A DNA stretch of 64,000 bases from Cyanobacteria bacterium FACHB-471 (lineage in GTDB: Bacteria > Cyanobacteriota > Cyanobacteriia > Elainellales > Elainellaceae), in contig JACJOC010000098.1 of NCBI GenBank assembly GCA_014695345.1, positions 62,001 to 126,000 of the forward strand. The letters run 5' to 3'. This document shows positions 27,505 to 36,317 of this stretch, one piece after another; within the stretch, counting starts at the first letter, position 1, and each line of letters starts with the position of its first letter. A model generated the notes under the pieces. It was not told the DNA's origin, did not search any database, and worked only from the letters and a program-made list of their open reading frames with translations. The position numbers were made by a program, and so were the translations under genes.

Positions 27505-29169
27505 ATGATTAATTCGATTTACGAGACTAAAGATCACTTGTTTAGTTTTCCATCAAGCAGCGTTACTCAAGATCGTATTTTGGCGGCGATCGACGTTGGG
27601 ACTAATTCCATTCACATGGTTGTAGTGCGAATTCAGCCTGCAATCCCTGCATTCACCATTATTGCTAAAGAAAAAGCGACAGTGCGTCTGGGCGATCGCG
27701 ACAGAGAGACAGGCAAGCTGACTCCAGAGGCAATGACGCGGGCAATGGATGCTCTCAAGCGCTGCCAAAAAATTGCTCACAGCCTCAATGCTGAAGATAT
27801 CGTTGCCGTTGCCACTAGCGCTGTCCGAGAAGCCCCAAATGGGCGAGACTTTCTTCAGCAGCTCGAGAGCGAACTGCGGCTAATGGTCAACCTGATTTCA
27901 GGACAAGAGGAAGCCCGCCGAATTTATTTAGGTGTGCTGTCGGGGATGGAGTTTGGCAACCACCCTCACGTCATCATCGATATTGGTGGCGGTTCCACAG
28001 AACTAGTGCTGGGCGACGGGCACGAACCCCGTACCCTCAGTAGCACAAAAGTTGGAGCAGTACGACTGACGGCTGACATTGTTAACACTGACCCGATCAG
28101 CAACAACGAATTTAACCATCTGCAAGCCTTCGTTCGAGGAATGCTAGAGCGATCGGTAGAAGAATTACAGGCTCACCTAAACGCTGGCGAACTGCCTCGC
28201 TTAGTCGGTACCTCTGGCACGATTGAAGCTTTAGCCGCAATTCACGCTCGGGAAAAGCTAGGAGTCATTCCCACTCCACTCAATGGCTATCAGTTCAGCT
28301 TGAAAGACCTGCGAGAACTCGTTAACCGTCTGCGTAGACTGAACTACCAGGAACGGCTAAATATTCCTGGAATGTCAGACCGTCGCGCCGAAATCATTGT
28401 AGCTGGGGCAGTCATTTTGCAAGAGGCAATGACCCTGCTGGGTATGGAGACGGTCACGATTTGCGAGCGATCGCTCCGAGAAGGAGTCGTTGTTGATTGG
28501 ATGCTAACCCACGGGCTGATCGAAGACCGACTGCGCTTTCAAAGCTCTGTACGCCAGCGCAGCGTTGTCAAAATTGCTCGCAAATATGGAATTAACCTAG
28601 AGCACAGCGAACGAGTTGCCCAATTTGCGCTTACCCTATTTGACCAAACCCAAGGCACGTTACACGACTGGGGTGCAGAAGAGCGAGAATTGCTGTGGGC
28701 GGCCGCCATGCTCCACAACTGCGGACACTTCGTCAATCATTCCTCTCACCACAAACATTCCTATTACTTAATTCGGCAGGGAGACTTATTAGGCTATACC
28801 GAAACCGAAATCGAAACCATCGCCAATTTGGCCCGCTATCATCGCAAAAGTTGCCCTAAGAAAAAGCACGAAAACTATCGAAACCTGACTAGCAAGCAAC
28901 ATCGTCGCATCGTAGAACAGCTCAGTACCCTATTACGTCTAGCCGTTGCGCTCGATCGCCGTCAAATAGGTGCAGTTCGGCAAGTCACCCTCAAGTACGA
29001 CTTCAACCAGCGGGAACTGCACCTGTTGCTTCAGGCAAAGAAACCTGGAGATGATTGTGCCCTCGAACTTTGGAGCCTCGACTACAAAAAAGGCTGCTTC
29101 GAGTCCGAGTTCAACCTGAAACTCATTCCCCAACTAGAACAATCTGAGCTGTTAAATGCCTCATCCTAA
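27505..29169 (+). CDS. ppx: Ppx/GppA exopolyphosphatase with HD domain
   Basis: About 554 residues from ATG 27505 (TTG 27484 is an alternative). The sugar-kinase/actin-like core shows AAIDVGTNSIHMVVV, SGQEEARRIYLGVLSG, DIGGGSTELVLGDG and IIVAGAVILQEAM. The C-terminal third is an HD-type domain (LWAAAMLHNCGHFVNHSSHH). Such proteins hydrolyse long-chain polyphosphate, and some hydrolyse pppGpp. Proximity to the Pst importer suggests a link between phosphate import and polyphosphate stores. The first 20 residues are not conserved-looking. Confidence 0.92.
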   Translation: MINSIYETKDHLFSFPSSSVTQDRILAAIDVGTNSIHMVVVRIQPAIPAFTIIAKEKATVRLGDRDRETGKLTPEAMTRAMDALKRCQKIAHSLNAEDIVAVATSAVREAPNGRDFLQQLESELRLMVNLISGQEEARRIYLGVLSGMEFGNHPHVIIDIGGGSTELVLGDGHEPRTLSSTKVGAVRLTADIVNTDPISNNEFNHLQAFVRGMLERSVEELQAHLNAGELPRLVGTSGTIEALAAIHAREKLGVIPTPLNGYQFSLKDLRELVNRLRRLNYQERLNIPGMSDRRAEIIVAGAVILQEAMTLLGMETVTICERSLREGVVVDWMLTHGLIEDRLRFQSSVRQRSVVKIARKYGINLEHSERVAQFALTLFDQTQGTLHDWGAEERELLWAAAMLHNCGHFVNHSSHHKHSYYLIRQGDLLGYTETEIETIANLARYHRKSCPKKKHENYRNLTSKQHRRIVEQLSTLLRLAVALDRRQIGAVRQVTLKYDFNQRELHLLLQAKKPGDDCALELWSLDYKKGCFESEFNLKLIPQLEQSELLNASS

Positions 29170-29178
29170 TCTCTCAAC

Positions 29179-29322
29179 TTAAGCTGCTTCAAAGCCCTCA
29201 TTAAGCCGAGTATCGAGATAAAGATAAAGTCCCTCGCTAGCTTGGAAATAAATATCGATCCATTCCTGGCAACCGTCCTCGCGTGTGCAATACCGGGGCG
29301 CGTGGGCACAATAGGAATACTT
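29179..29322 (-). pseudogene. Headless ORF fragment, Cys- and Tyr-rich
   Basis: The leftward frame reads KYSYCAHAPRYCTREDGCQE, then WIDIYFQASEGLYLYLDTRL and NEGFEAA before a stop at 29179-29181. It looks like a genuine protein, with three spaced cysteines and aromatic strands. A stop (TAA) lies directly upstream at 29323-29325 and there is no ATG, GTG or TTG in the 47 codons. Either the 5' end has been lost or frameshifted, or a non-standard start is used. I do not recognise the family. Confidence 0.45.
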
Positions 29323-29376
29323 TTAGACCTAGTCGTTTGGCTTGATAAAAGTTGAAATAGGGTGAGAACACTGAGC

Positions 29377-29406
29377 AGGAGATAGTTTAGCTATCTCCTT
29401 TTTTTG
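29377..29406 (+). terminator. Rho-independent terminator
   Basis: AGGAGATAG and CTATCTCCT flank TTTAG and are followed by seven T residues. It probably ends the ppx transcript, 208 bases after the stop codon. Confidence 0.75.
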
Positions 29407-29444
29407 TCTTAACTGGTAGCGGTTCTTATTGAGTGGAATACAAA

Positions 29445-29494
29445 GCGTGGCATACAGCAACAGCTCGATCCGCTGCCGCCGCTGTACGCCACGC
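29445..29494. repeat. Inverted repeat with 22-base loop
   Basis: GCGTGGCATACAGC pairs with GCTGTACGCCACGC at 13 of 14 positions. There is no T run. It is followed by AAGTGACTAGCGC, resembling the flank of the family A terminators. Confidence 0.55.
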
Positions 29495-29554
29495 AATTAG
29501 AATTACTATTAAGTGACTAGCGCATTAGGTTAAGCAGTTTCAGGTAAACCTTGA

Positions 29555-29743
29555 ATGGATAGTAATGCAATTTATATTTTGAAAGTATTCATCGTTTCGG
29601 GGGGTCTAGCAGTAGTCATTAAATATGTTGTGCCCTTCTTGTCTCTTTCATCCAGTACAGCAATTGTTTTAACTTTGGTACTCTTGCCAAGTGTTGTACT
29701 GGCGATCGCATTAGGATGGCGGGCACGGCAACAGCTTTCGTGA
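29555..29743 (+). CDS. Two-helix small membrane protein
   Basis: 62 residues from ATG 29555, with two hydrophobic segments (about 7-28 and 32-54) joined by LSLSSST and ending in a basic tail WRARQQLS. Membrane proteins of this size are common in cyanobacteria. No family role was recognised. The Shine-Dalgarno is weak. Confidence 0.6.
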   Translation: MDSNAIYILKVFIVSGGLAVVIKYVVPFLSLSSSTAIVLTLVLLPSVVLAIALGWRARQQLS

Positions 29744-29808
29744 AAGTCAGCAAAGTTAACGTGACATAGGGCTGGGAAAGCATTCTCGTAAGCTTCACTT
29801 CAACAAAA

Positions 29809-29836
29809 AAGCGCTGGCTCAATCTGACCAGCGCTT
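29809..29836 (-). terminator. Terminator of the Tic20-like gene
   Basis: AAGCGCTGG and CCAGCGCTT pair around a 10-base loop. Read leftward, the stem ends in six T residues. It begins 31 bases past the Tic20 stop. Confidence 0.8.
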
Positions 29837-29867
29837 AGCATTTAGAGCAGTAAGAGTACTAGCCTTG

Positions 29868-30359
29868 CTAGCGAACCTGCATGTAAACCGCATCTGAAAG
29901 GGTCGGAATCTCCGCGTAGCGGCCCATCGCAGACTGAATAATGGAGTAAACAACTGCGGCAATCATGCCAAAGAAAATGACGTTATAGACCGTTTCAATA
30001 ATCAGTCCGCCACCTAAACCTGAACCAAACAGGCTTAAAATAAATCTGCACAAAACTAGAATGATGTCTAATAAGATCGCTTGCATCGCATTGAACCGGA
30101 TGAAGTGGTTAATGCTTTCGTTCCTGACTACAAGCAGGAACAAGGCAAAGAATACGATCAATCCACCAAATCCAAATAAAGCCCTATCTATGGTGCTGTA
30201 AACTAGCAAAATTGGAGTTAGGGGTAGAAGAATTACTTCAAGCGCAGGAAACTGCCGGAAGAAATATATACCAAAAGCTAGCCCGTCAATCAGGGGCAAA
30301 AGATAGGGCAGACAAGCGAAAAAGCGATCCTTGGGGTTAGTGGAGCCACGCCAGCTCAT
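29868..30359 (-). CDS. Tic20 family membrane protein
   Basis: 163 residues with four transmembrane segments. The conserved N-terminal RFFACLPYLLPLIDGLAFG and the mid-protein HFIRFNAMQAILLDI are the Tic20 signature. The plastid homologue is a core part of the inner-envelope import channel. In cyanobacteria the role is not settled, but the protein is in the cytoplasmic or thylakoid membrane. ATG 30359 follows GAGGAGAGC, a good ribosome binding site. Confidence 0.92.
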   Translation of the reverse strand: MSWRGSTNPKDRFFACLPYLLPLIDGLAFGIYFFRQFPALEVILLPLTPILLVYSTIDRALFGFGGLIVFFALFLLVVRNESINHFIRFNAMQAILLDIILVLCRFILSLFGSGLGGGLIIETVYNVIFFGMIAAVVYSIIQSAMGRYAEIPTLSDAVYMQVR

Positions 30360-30483
30360 GTTTTGCTCTCCTCAAATTGGGGCTACTTTCTTACATTTCT
30401 ACACTAAGACCAGGATAGCGCAGTCGCTCAGTCAACAAAAATCTGTCTAAGCGGGTAGTTGGAGTAGGACAGGGCTAATTCAA

Positions 30484-30681
30484 TCACTCAATGTTCGCAA
30501 TTCGGAACCCCATCTGACACTCAAATTGAGCGGGTTGATTGTCAGTCAACTTACCAAGAGAACGACCGCACAAAAGCTGACCTTGCTGCCAGCGAGGTTG
30601 CCCGGTTTGACTAGCCATCAAGCAAGTTTGACAAACTTGATGGGGAGAGAGCAGTTGATTTTCCATCAAGATGACTAGCAT
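30484..30681 (-). CDS. Small Cys-rich conserved protein
   Basis: 65 residues from ATG 30681, with GGTAGG upstream; ATG 30666 (MENQLLSPHQ) is an alternative start. Four cysteines (CQTC, C in LLCGRSL, C in FECQMG) could bind a metal ion. The composition (VCQTCLMASQTGQPRW, GRSLGK) resembles small zinc-ribbon-like proteins of cyanobacteria. Function unknown. Confidence 0.65.
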   Translation of the reverse strand: MLVILMENQLLSPHQVCQTCLMASQTGQPRWQQGQLLCGRSLGKLTDNQPAQFECQMGFRIANIE

Positions 30682-30958
30682 GAAGCACCTACCTTAAGCG
30701 GGTAAGCCTAGCCCACTAGCTCTAATCTTAAGCTACTCCTTTAGAGGAGTTGTCAAGGGCATTACATACTTTAACGAGTCCTTAATGAAAAGACTTAGAA
30801 TGGCTGATCCAACCCATGAAGTCGATGCAGTGAAGCGTTATGATCATTAACTCGGGATAAATTTAGCTTGTGAATTGTGAGCAGCCAAGAACGGTTGATC
30901 ATCAATCCGGCTACTGTGAATGAAACTGTGCTGAATTGTGGATTTTGGGGGTTTGTCT

Positions 30959-32245
30959 GTGACTCAAGCTGTAGCTAAAACGACCGTTCAAACTAATTTA
31001 GATTTTGTAGAAAAAACCGATCCGGCGGTTGCTGGCTTGATTCAGAATGAACTCCAGCGCCAGCGTGATCACCTAGAACTGATTGCGAGTGAGAATTTTA
31101 CGTCTCCCTCAGTGCTGGCTGCTCAAGGTTCCGTATTGACCAACAAATATGCAGAGGGTTTGCCCCAAAAGCGCTACTACGGCGGTTGTGAATTTGTTGA
31201 TCAAATCGAGCAAATTGCAATCGATCGCGCAAAAGAGCTGTTTGGCGCAGCTCATGCCAACGTCCAACCTCATTCTGGCGCACAGGCAAACTTTGCGGTT
31301 TTCCTGTCCCTGCTAGAGCCAGGTGACACAATCATGGGCATGGATTTGTCTCATGGTGGGCATTTGACGCACGGTTCCCCAGTCAACGTGTCGGGCAAGT
31401 GGTTTAAGGTGCAGCACTACGGCGTTAGTGCGGAAACAGAGCAGCTTGACTACGACCAGATAAGAGATCTGGCGCTAAAACATCGTCCTAAGCTATTGAT
31501 TTGCGGGTATTCGGCTTATCCACGAGTGATTCGGTTTGACCAGTTTAGGGCGATCGCCGACGAAGTTGGGGCCTTGCTGCTAGCAGACATCGCTCACATC
31601 GCCGGATTAGTCGCAACCGGACATCACCCCAATCCACTACCCTATTGCGATGTCGTCACCACCACCACCCATAAAACGCTGCGTGGACCACGGGGCGGTC
31701 TGATTTTGACCCGTGATGCAGAACTGGGCAAAAAACTGGACAAAGCTGTCTTTCCAGGTTCTCAGGGTGGGCCACTAGAGCATGTGATCGCAGGGAAAGC
31801 CGTTGCCTTTGGTGAAGCCCTTCAACCTGAATTCAAAACCTACTCAGCTCAAGTGATTCGCAATGCTCAGGCAATGGCAACGCAACTTCAGGAGCGTGGA
31901 TTTAAGCTAGTTTCAGGCGGCACTGACAATCATCTAATTTTGGTTGACTTGCGCTCTGTCGGTATGACGGGTAAGCGGGCAGACCAACTTGTAAGTGGAG
32001 TCAACATTACGGCAAACAAAAATACGGTGCCCTTTGACCCAGAATCACCTTTTGTCACGAGTGGACTGCGACTTGGCTCACCTGCAATGACCACTCGCGG
32101 CATGGGTACACCAGAGTTTACCGAAATCGCCAACATTATTGCTGATCGCCTGTTGAATCCAGAAGATGAGGCAGTAGCTCAAAACTGCCGACAGCGAGTT
32201 TCAGCCTTGTGCGATCGCTTCCCCCTCTATCCCCACTTGGGCTAA
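30959..32245 (+). CDS. glyA: Serine hydroxymethyltransferase
   Basis: 428 residues from GTG 30959, which has a G-rich TTTTGGGGG eight bases upstream; a GTG at 30938 is also in frame. PLP enzyme that interconverts serine and glycine with tetrahydrofolate, also needed in photorespiration. Motifs are [26 protein letters not shown], the Schiff-base region [16 protein letters not shown] and the folate-binding C-terminal [14 protein letters not shown]. Length is typical. It ends 25 bases before a strong terminator. Confidence 0.97.
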   Translation: MTQAVAKTTVQTNLDFVEKTDPAVAGLIQNELQRQRDHLELIASENFTSPSVLAAQGSVLTNKYAEGLPQKRYYGGCEFVDQIEQIAIDRAKELFGAAHANVQPHSGAQANFAVFLSLLEPGDTIMGMDLSHGGHLTHGSPVNVSGKWFKVQHYGVSAETEQLDYDQIRDLALKHRPKLLICGYSAYPRVIRFDQFRAIADEVGALLLADIAHIAGLVATGHHPNPLPYCDVVTTTTHKTLRGPRGGLILTRDAELGKKLDKAVFPGSQGGPLEHVIAGKAVAFGEALQPEFKTYSAQVIRNAQAMATQLQERGFKLVSGGTDNHLILVDLRSVGMTGKRADQLVSGVNITANKNTVPFDPESPFVTSGLRLGSPAMTTRGMGTPEFTEIANIIADRLLNPEDEAVAQNCRQRVSALCDRFPLYPHLG

Positions 32246-32270
32246 TTACCTAGCCAAGGTTACTTTATGA

Positions 32271-32313
32271 AGTTGATTTTTCGTGTATAGAACACGAAAA
32301 ATCAACTTTTTTT
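32271..32313 (+). terminator. Terminator of glyA
   Basis: A 16-base perfect stem (AGTTGATTTTTCGTGT and its complement) with a 5-base loop, followed by seven T residues. The ACTTAAGTTGCTAA after it resembles the 3' flank of the family A hairpins. Confidence 0.85.
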
Positions 32314-33087
32314 ACTTAAGTTGCTAAATACATCTCAGGGGTTGAGAGAGCCACACCTTGTGTCAAGAAGCCCCATTGGAAAAGAAAATTGAAAGCCTGC
32401 CTCTTTGTGAAGCAAGAATGATGCTCTTAACTCTACAAAGAGCTTTTATTAGACAAGTCGTCACCCTTAGTTCAAAAAATGGCATTGCTGATTTGATGTA
32501 TGAAATTCGTAGAGTCATGCATTGCCATGACTCTACAGAGGGAACTAAGATTCGCAAATCATACCTGCATTCAGCAACGCCCAAAAAATATCTCTTGCAA
32601 CTTTTCCTATTAAGTAAACGAATAGCAGTTAGCAAGTAAGTCCAGGTAGAGTTGTTACCAATATGTACAAGCACTGCACTACAGATCGAGTGAATGCTCG
32701 ATTGGGTAGTCTCATATTGAATATTGGAATAACTGCTGCTGAAGCCAGGATTTAATTGCCTTGGCATCACGATTAAAACAATAAATCTAAGGAAAAACTT
32801 GCTGAAAACATATTCTATGTCTGGCTTTGAGAAGCATTAAACTAATGCCTCAACAGAATTCTCAAAGCCCTAAAATCAAAGTTCTGGAAATTCTATGGCT
32901 CAGAACATTTAGCTATATCGCTGCTCTCATTTCAGGCGGATTGCGAGCATCCAGTTATGAATCAATGAAGAGCATTTACCTTGAGATGTCACAATCATCT
33001 TAGTCAAAGCCCTAGCATTGAGCCGACAGTTCATGTAGACTCTGCCTGAAACTTAGTTTTGTCTGCACCCTATCTTATAGTTATCAG
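32314..33087. other. Gene-free spacer, about 770 bases
   Basis: Two overlapping frames at 32358-32639 (+) and 32363-32770 (-) do not read like proteins. A 53-codon frame at 32845-33003 (+) has no ribosome binding site. At 32509-32535 GTAGAGTCATG and CATGACTCTAC form an 11-base stem around six bases. The region after 33003 should hold the promoter for the glycosyltransferase gene. Confidence 0.45.
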
Positions 33088-34131
33088 ATGCCTCCTCAGT
33101 TATACCACCTGGCTGCGTTCCTGGTTTCGGCTGTGGTTGTTCTTATTAGCACGCCGATTGTCAAAAAAATTGGACTTAAGAGCGGGCGCGTAGACATGCC
33201 GGGTGGACGCAAAGTTCACCAACGACCAATGGTACGCTTGGGCGGAGTTTCCATATTTCTAGGAGCGCTAGTGGCGCTGCTAACCATTTGGGGGCTAGGC
33301 GGATTTGGCTATCTGCCACCCGACAAAGAATACGAAATTTGGGGCGTTACCGTTGGCGGTTTGGGCTTTTTTCTAATTGGGTTAGCCGATGACCTATTTG
33401 GTCTACCTGCACTGGTCAGGCTGTTGCTACAGGCGATCGTAGCAGGCTGTGCTTGGCAAGTAGGGGTCCAAATCGATTTCCTCACCGTGCCCTTCCTGGG
33501 GTTAGTCTCTCTGCCCGTTTGGATTAATCTGCCCATTACGATCATCTGGTTGGTTGGCATGGCCAATGCGATTAACTGGATTGATGGGCTCGATGGGCTT
33601 GCAGCAGGAGTCTCCGGGATTGCCGCCGTCGTCATGCTGGTCGTCAGTCTCTTCATGAATCAACCCGCCGCTGCTTTGATTGCCGCCGCCCTTGCCGGGG
33701 GTGCTCTGGGATTTCTCCGCTACAACTTCAATCCAGCCCAAATTTTTATGGGCGACGGGGGAGCTTATTATATGGGCTTTACCCTGGCTGGCGTAGGGGT
33801 AGTCGGGTTAGTCAAGAGCGTTACTACAGTTGCTGTACTCTTGCCCTATCTCATTTTGGCAGTGCCAATTTTAGATATGTCGGCAGTCATCTTGGACCGT
33901 TTACGTCACGGCAAATCTCCTTTCGTTGCAGACAAACGCCATCTGCACCATCGCTTACTCAACGCGGGACTTTCTCATCGGCTAACGGTTCTATTTATCT
34001 ATGCACTGACGCTTTGGGTTGGCAGTTTAGCGCTAGCCTTTTCTAATATCCCTAGTGGGGTTGCTTATGCAGTTGGGGCGACTGCACTGCTCAGCTATAT
34101 GAGCTGGCAAGTTAGAAAACATGCCCGTTAG
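33088..34131 (+). CDS. WecA/TagO-like undecaprenyl-phosphate GlcNAc-1-phosphate transferase
   Basis: 347 residues, about ten transmembrane helices. It has the polyprenyl-phosphate N-acetylhexosamine-1-phosphate transferase motifs: the Lys/Asp loop RVDMPGGRKVHQRPMVRLGG, GLADDLFGLP, NAINWIDGLDGLAAGVS (catalytic Asp), QIFMGDGGAYYMGF and HLHHRLLNAGLSHR. MraY would show other C-terminal residues, so the WecA/TagO branch is preferred. It starts synthesis of lipid-linked surface polysaccharides at the cytoplasmic membrane face. The next gene begins 12 bases after its stop. Confidence 0.92.
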   Translation: MPPQLYHLAAFLVSAVVVLISTPIVKKIGLKSGRVDMPGGRKVHQRPMVRLGGVSIFLGALVALLTIWGLGGFGYLPPDKEYEIWGVTVGGLGFFLIGLADDLFGLPALVRLLLQAIVAGCAWQVGVQIDFLTVPFLGLVSLPVWINLPITIIWLVGMANAINWIDGLDGLAAGVSGIAAVVMLVVSLFMNQPAAALIAAALAGGALGFLRYNFNPAQIFMGDGGAYYMGFTLAGVGVVGLVKSVTTVAVLLPYLILAVPILDMSAVILDRLRHGKSPFVADKRHLHHRLLNAGLSHRLTVLFIYALTLWVGSLALAFSNIPSGVAYAVGATALLSYMSWQVRKHAR

Positions 34132-34143
34132 TAGGTGAACTTG

Positions 34144-35424
34144 ATGAGCCATAGTGCCGAAACGAATAGTGCCGAAATTATCTGTGTGGGCACAGAGTTG
34201 CTGCTGGGTGAAATTCTCAACAGCAATGCCCAATTTCTGGCTCAACAGCTCGCTCAGTTAGGGATTCCTCACTATTACCAAACGGTTGTGGGAGACAATC
34301 CGCTGAGGCTACAGAAGGTACTGGCGATCGCCTGTGAGCGATCACGCCTTCTGATCTTCACAGGCGGCTTAGGTCCAACTCCTGACGACCTGACCACCGA
34401 AACCTTGGCAGACTTTTTTGAAGTTCCGCTGATCGAGCGTCCTGACATTCTCGAAGACATTGCTCGTAAATTTGCCAGTCGGGGCAGAGTCATGTCACCC
34501 AGCAACCGCAAACAGGCGCTCATCCCCAAAGGCGCAGAAATCTTACCCAATCCCTGGGGCAGCGCTCCTGGAATTATTTGGCAGCCTCGGTCTGGGCTGA
34601 CCTTGATGACCTTCCCCGGCGTTCCCAGCGAAATGCAGGCAATGTGGCAGCAAACTGCCGTTCCTTATCTTCAAAGCCAGGGATGGGGCAAGGAAATTAT
34701 CTACAGCCAAACGTTGCGCTTTTGGGGCATCGGCGAATCCACTCTAGCTGAAAAAGTCGTTTCCTTTTTTGACCTGAAAAATCCGACTGTCGCCCCTTAC
34801 GCTGGAAAAGGGGAAGTCAGGTTGCGAGTTTCTGCCAAAGCCAGTTCCGAAGCAGCAGCACTGGAACTGATTGAACCCGTCGCTCAGCAACTTCGTGAAA
34901 TTGCTGGGGCAGACTATTACGGCAATGATGACGATACCCTTGCCGTAGCAGTTGGTAAACTGCTTCAGGATGCTGGACAAACTCTATCGGTAGCAGAGTC
35001 ATGCACGGGGGGTGGATTAGGACATCTGCTGACATCAGTTTCGGGTAGTTCTAGCTACTTTAAAGGGGGAGTTATCTCCTATGACAACCAGGTCAAGATC
35101 TTGCTACTGGACGTTAACCCGGAAGATTTAGCACAGCATGGTGCAGTAAGTGATGTTGTCGCGAAGCAAATGGCGCTAGGAGTTAAGCAGCGTTTAGCGA
35201 CCACTTGGGGACTTAGCATTACGGGAGTTGCCGGACCAACCGGCGGCACAGAAGAAAAACCTGTAGGCTTGGCTTACATCGGGTTAGCCGGACCAGATGA
35301 GCAGGTCGAAAGCTTCGTTTATTCCTTCGGTTCGCAACGCAGCCGTGACTGGATTCGCTGGATTAGTACCTGCAATGCGCTTGACCTGCTACGCCGCAGG
35401 CTCTTGATCCCCAGCAATCCTTAA
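34144..35424 (+). CDS. cinA: CinA family protein (competence/damage-inducible, nicotinamide-nucleotide amidase)
   Basis: 426 residues from ATG 34144 with TAGGTGA upstream; the GTG at 34135 is also in frame. The N-terminal MoaB/MogA-like domain (EIICVGTELLLGEILNSNA; GGLGPTPDDLTTE) has ADP-ribose pyrophosphatase activity in characterised CinA proteins. The C-terminal deamidase domain has the nucleophile serine in VAESCTGGGLG and GITGVAGPTGG. It recycles pyridine nucleotides by hydrolysing NMN. Full family length. It probably shares a transcript with the upstream transferase gene. Confidence 0.95.
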   Translation: MSHSAETNSAEIICVGTELLLGEILNSNAQFLAQQLAQLGIPHYYQTVVGDNPLRLQKVLAIACERSRLLIFTGGLGPTPDDLTTETLADFFEVPLIERPDILEDIARKFASRGRVMSPSNRKQALIPKGAEILPNPWGSAPGIIWQPRSGLTLMTFPGVPSEMQAMWQQTAVPYLQSQGWGKEIIYSQTLRFWGIGESTLAEKVVSFFDLKNPTVAPYAGKGEVRLRVSAKASSEAAALELIEPVAQQLREIAGADYYGNDDDTLAVAVGKLLQDAGQTLSVAESCTGGGLGHLLTSVSGSSSYFKGGVISYDNQVKILLLDVNPEDLAQHGAVSDVVAKQMALGVKQRLATTWGLSITGVAGPTGGTEEKPVGLAYIGLAGPDEQVESFVYSFGSQRSRDWIRWISTCNALDLLRRRLLIPSNP

Positions 35425-35559
35425 CAAATAATTAACCGACTTGATCATTCTGAAAGATTCGTTATGATCAAGGTGAACACTTTACGTTGACTTTATTTAA
35501 GCTAAGACTTTCTTGGCTTGATTAAGTTCCTGGTCTACGGCGAAGGAGCCTTTGGGTTA

Positions 35560-35691
35560 ATGGATTACATCGAAAACATACTGGACAAGCTGAAAGAGTG
35601 GGCACGCAGGCTGATTGATGCTCTGTTAGGCCCAGAAGCTGAGCCTGAACCCGAACCCATCCCAATTCCTGTTAATGACCGCCGCCGATAG
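35560..35691 (+). CDS. 43-residue small protein [14 protein letters not shown]...
   Basis: ATG 35560, with GAAGGAG ten bases upstream, opens a 43-codon frame ending at TAG 35689-35691. It has an amphipathic helix ([20 protein letters not shown]), an acidic [10 protein letters not shown] segment and a basic end (NDRRR). This looks like a real small protein, too short for most gene callers. It overlaps the start of aroQ by 17 bases, so aroQ may be translationally coupled to it. Function unknown. Confidence 0.65.
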   Translation: MDYIENILDKLKEWARRLIDALLGPEAEPEPEPIPIPVNDRRR

Positions 35692-36199
35692 TCGTGAACC
35701 TTCTGGGTTAAGCGCCTCTTCAGAATCAAGCGCTCAATGGTTAGAATCAAGCGCTCAATGGTTGAGCATTTTAGTTCTGCATGGCCCTAACTTAAACCTC
35801 CTGGGTAAGCGTGAACCAGGCATTTACGGACATGAAACGCTGGATGGCATTAATCGCTCTCTAGATGAGGAAGGGCGATCGCTCCAGGTAAATGTTTCGA
35901 GTGTCCAGTCTAATCACGAAGGTGTACTGATTGACGCGATTCAGGAAGCGCTAGGTGAGCATCACGGTATTCTGATTAATCCTGGTGCGTATACCCATAC
36001 AAGCGTTGCTATTCGAGATGCGATCGCGTCTGTCTTGCTACCAGTTGTAGAGGTCCATCTTAGTAACATTTACCGACGCGAGGCTTTTCGGCATCACTCT
36101 TACATTGCACCAGTGGCAATTGGGCAAATTAGCGGTTTTGGAGCTGACAGCTATCGTCTGGGGCTTCATGCGTTAGTTCACTACCTGAGACGGAACTAG
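35675..36199 (+). CDS. aroQ: 3-dehydroquinate dehydratase, type II
   Basis: 174 residues from ATG 35675. Shikimate-pathway dodecameric dehydratase. Catalytic Tyr in REPGIYG, then [40 protein letters not shown] (His) and the family end. The conserved enzyme begins at [14 protein letters not shown]. The 29 residues before it include [13 protein letters not shown], encoded by a perfect 21-base tandem duplication. A TTG at 35762 would start exactly at the family N-terminus (145 residues), but it has no ribosome binding site, so the longer form is listed. Confidence 0.93.
   Translation: MTAADSREPSGLSASSESSAQWLESSAQWLSILVLHGPNLNLLGKREPGIYGHETLDGINRSLDEEGRSLQVNVSSVQSNHEGVLIDAIQEALGEHHGILINPGAYTHTSVAIRDAIASVLLPVVEVHLSNIYRREAFRHHSYIAPVAIGQISGFGADSYRLGLHALVHYLRRN
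35722..35763. repeat. Perfect 21-bp tandem duplication in the aroQ 5' end
   Basis: Two identical units beginning AGAATCAAGCGCTCAATGG (35722-35742 and 35743-35763). The length is a multiple of three, so the frame is kept. Confidence 0.9.
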
Positions 36200-36317
36200 T
36201 ACTCAAGTTTTTACAAAAATTCGTTACGCTGGAGAAAGGCTGAGTGTTAAACCACTTGGTCTTTTTGATTTTGAAACCGTTCAGGACGGGACGGTGCGCT
36301 ACTGGCATGGAGGAAAG

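Noticed and set aside
32358-32639. 93-codon plus-strand ORF in the same spacer
   Set aside because: No start signal, no recognisable family, and it directly opposes another equally weak frame.
32363-32770. 135-codon minus-strand ORF in the spacer after glyA
   Set aside because: The composition is not protein-like, it overlaps a plus-strand frame and a palindrome, and no ribosome binding site or family features were seen.
32845-33003. 52-residue plus-strand frame MPQQNSQSPKIKVLEILWLR...
   Set aside because: Reads moderately like protein but has no ribosome binding site and no recognised relatives. Could be revisited with comparative data.
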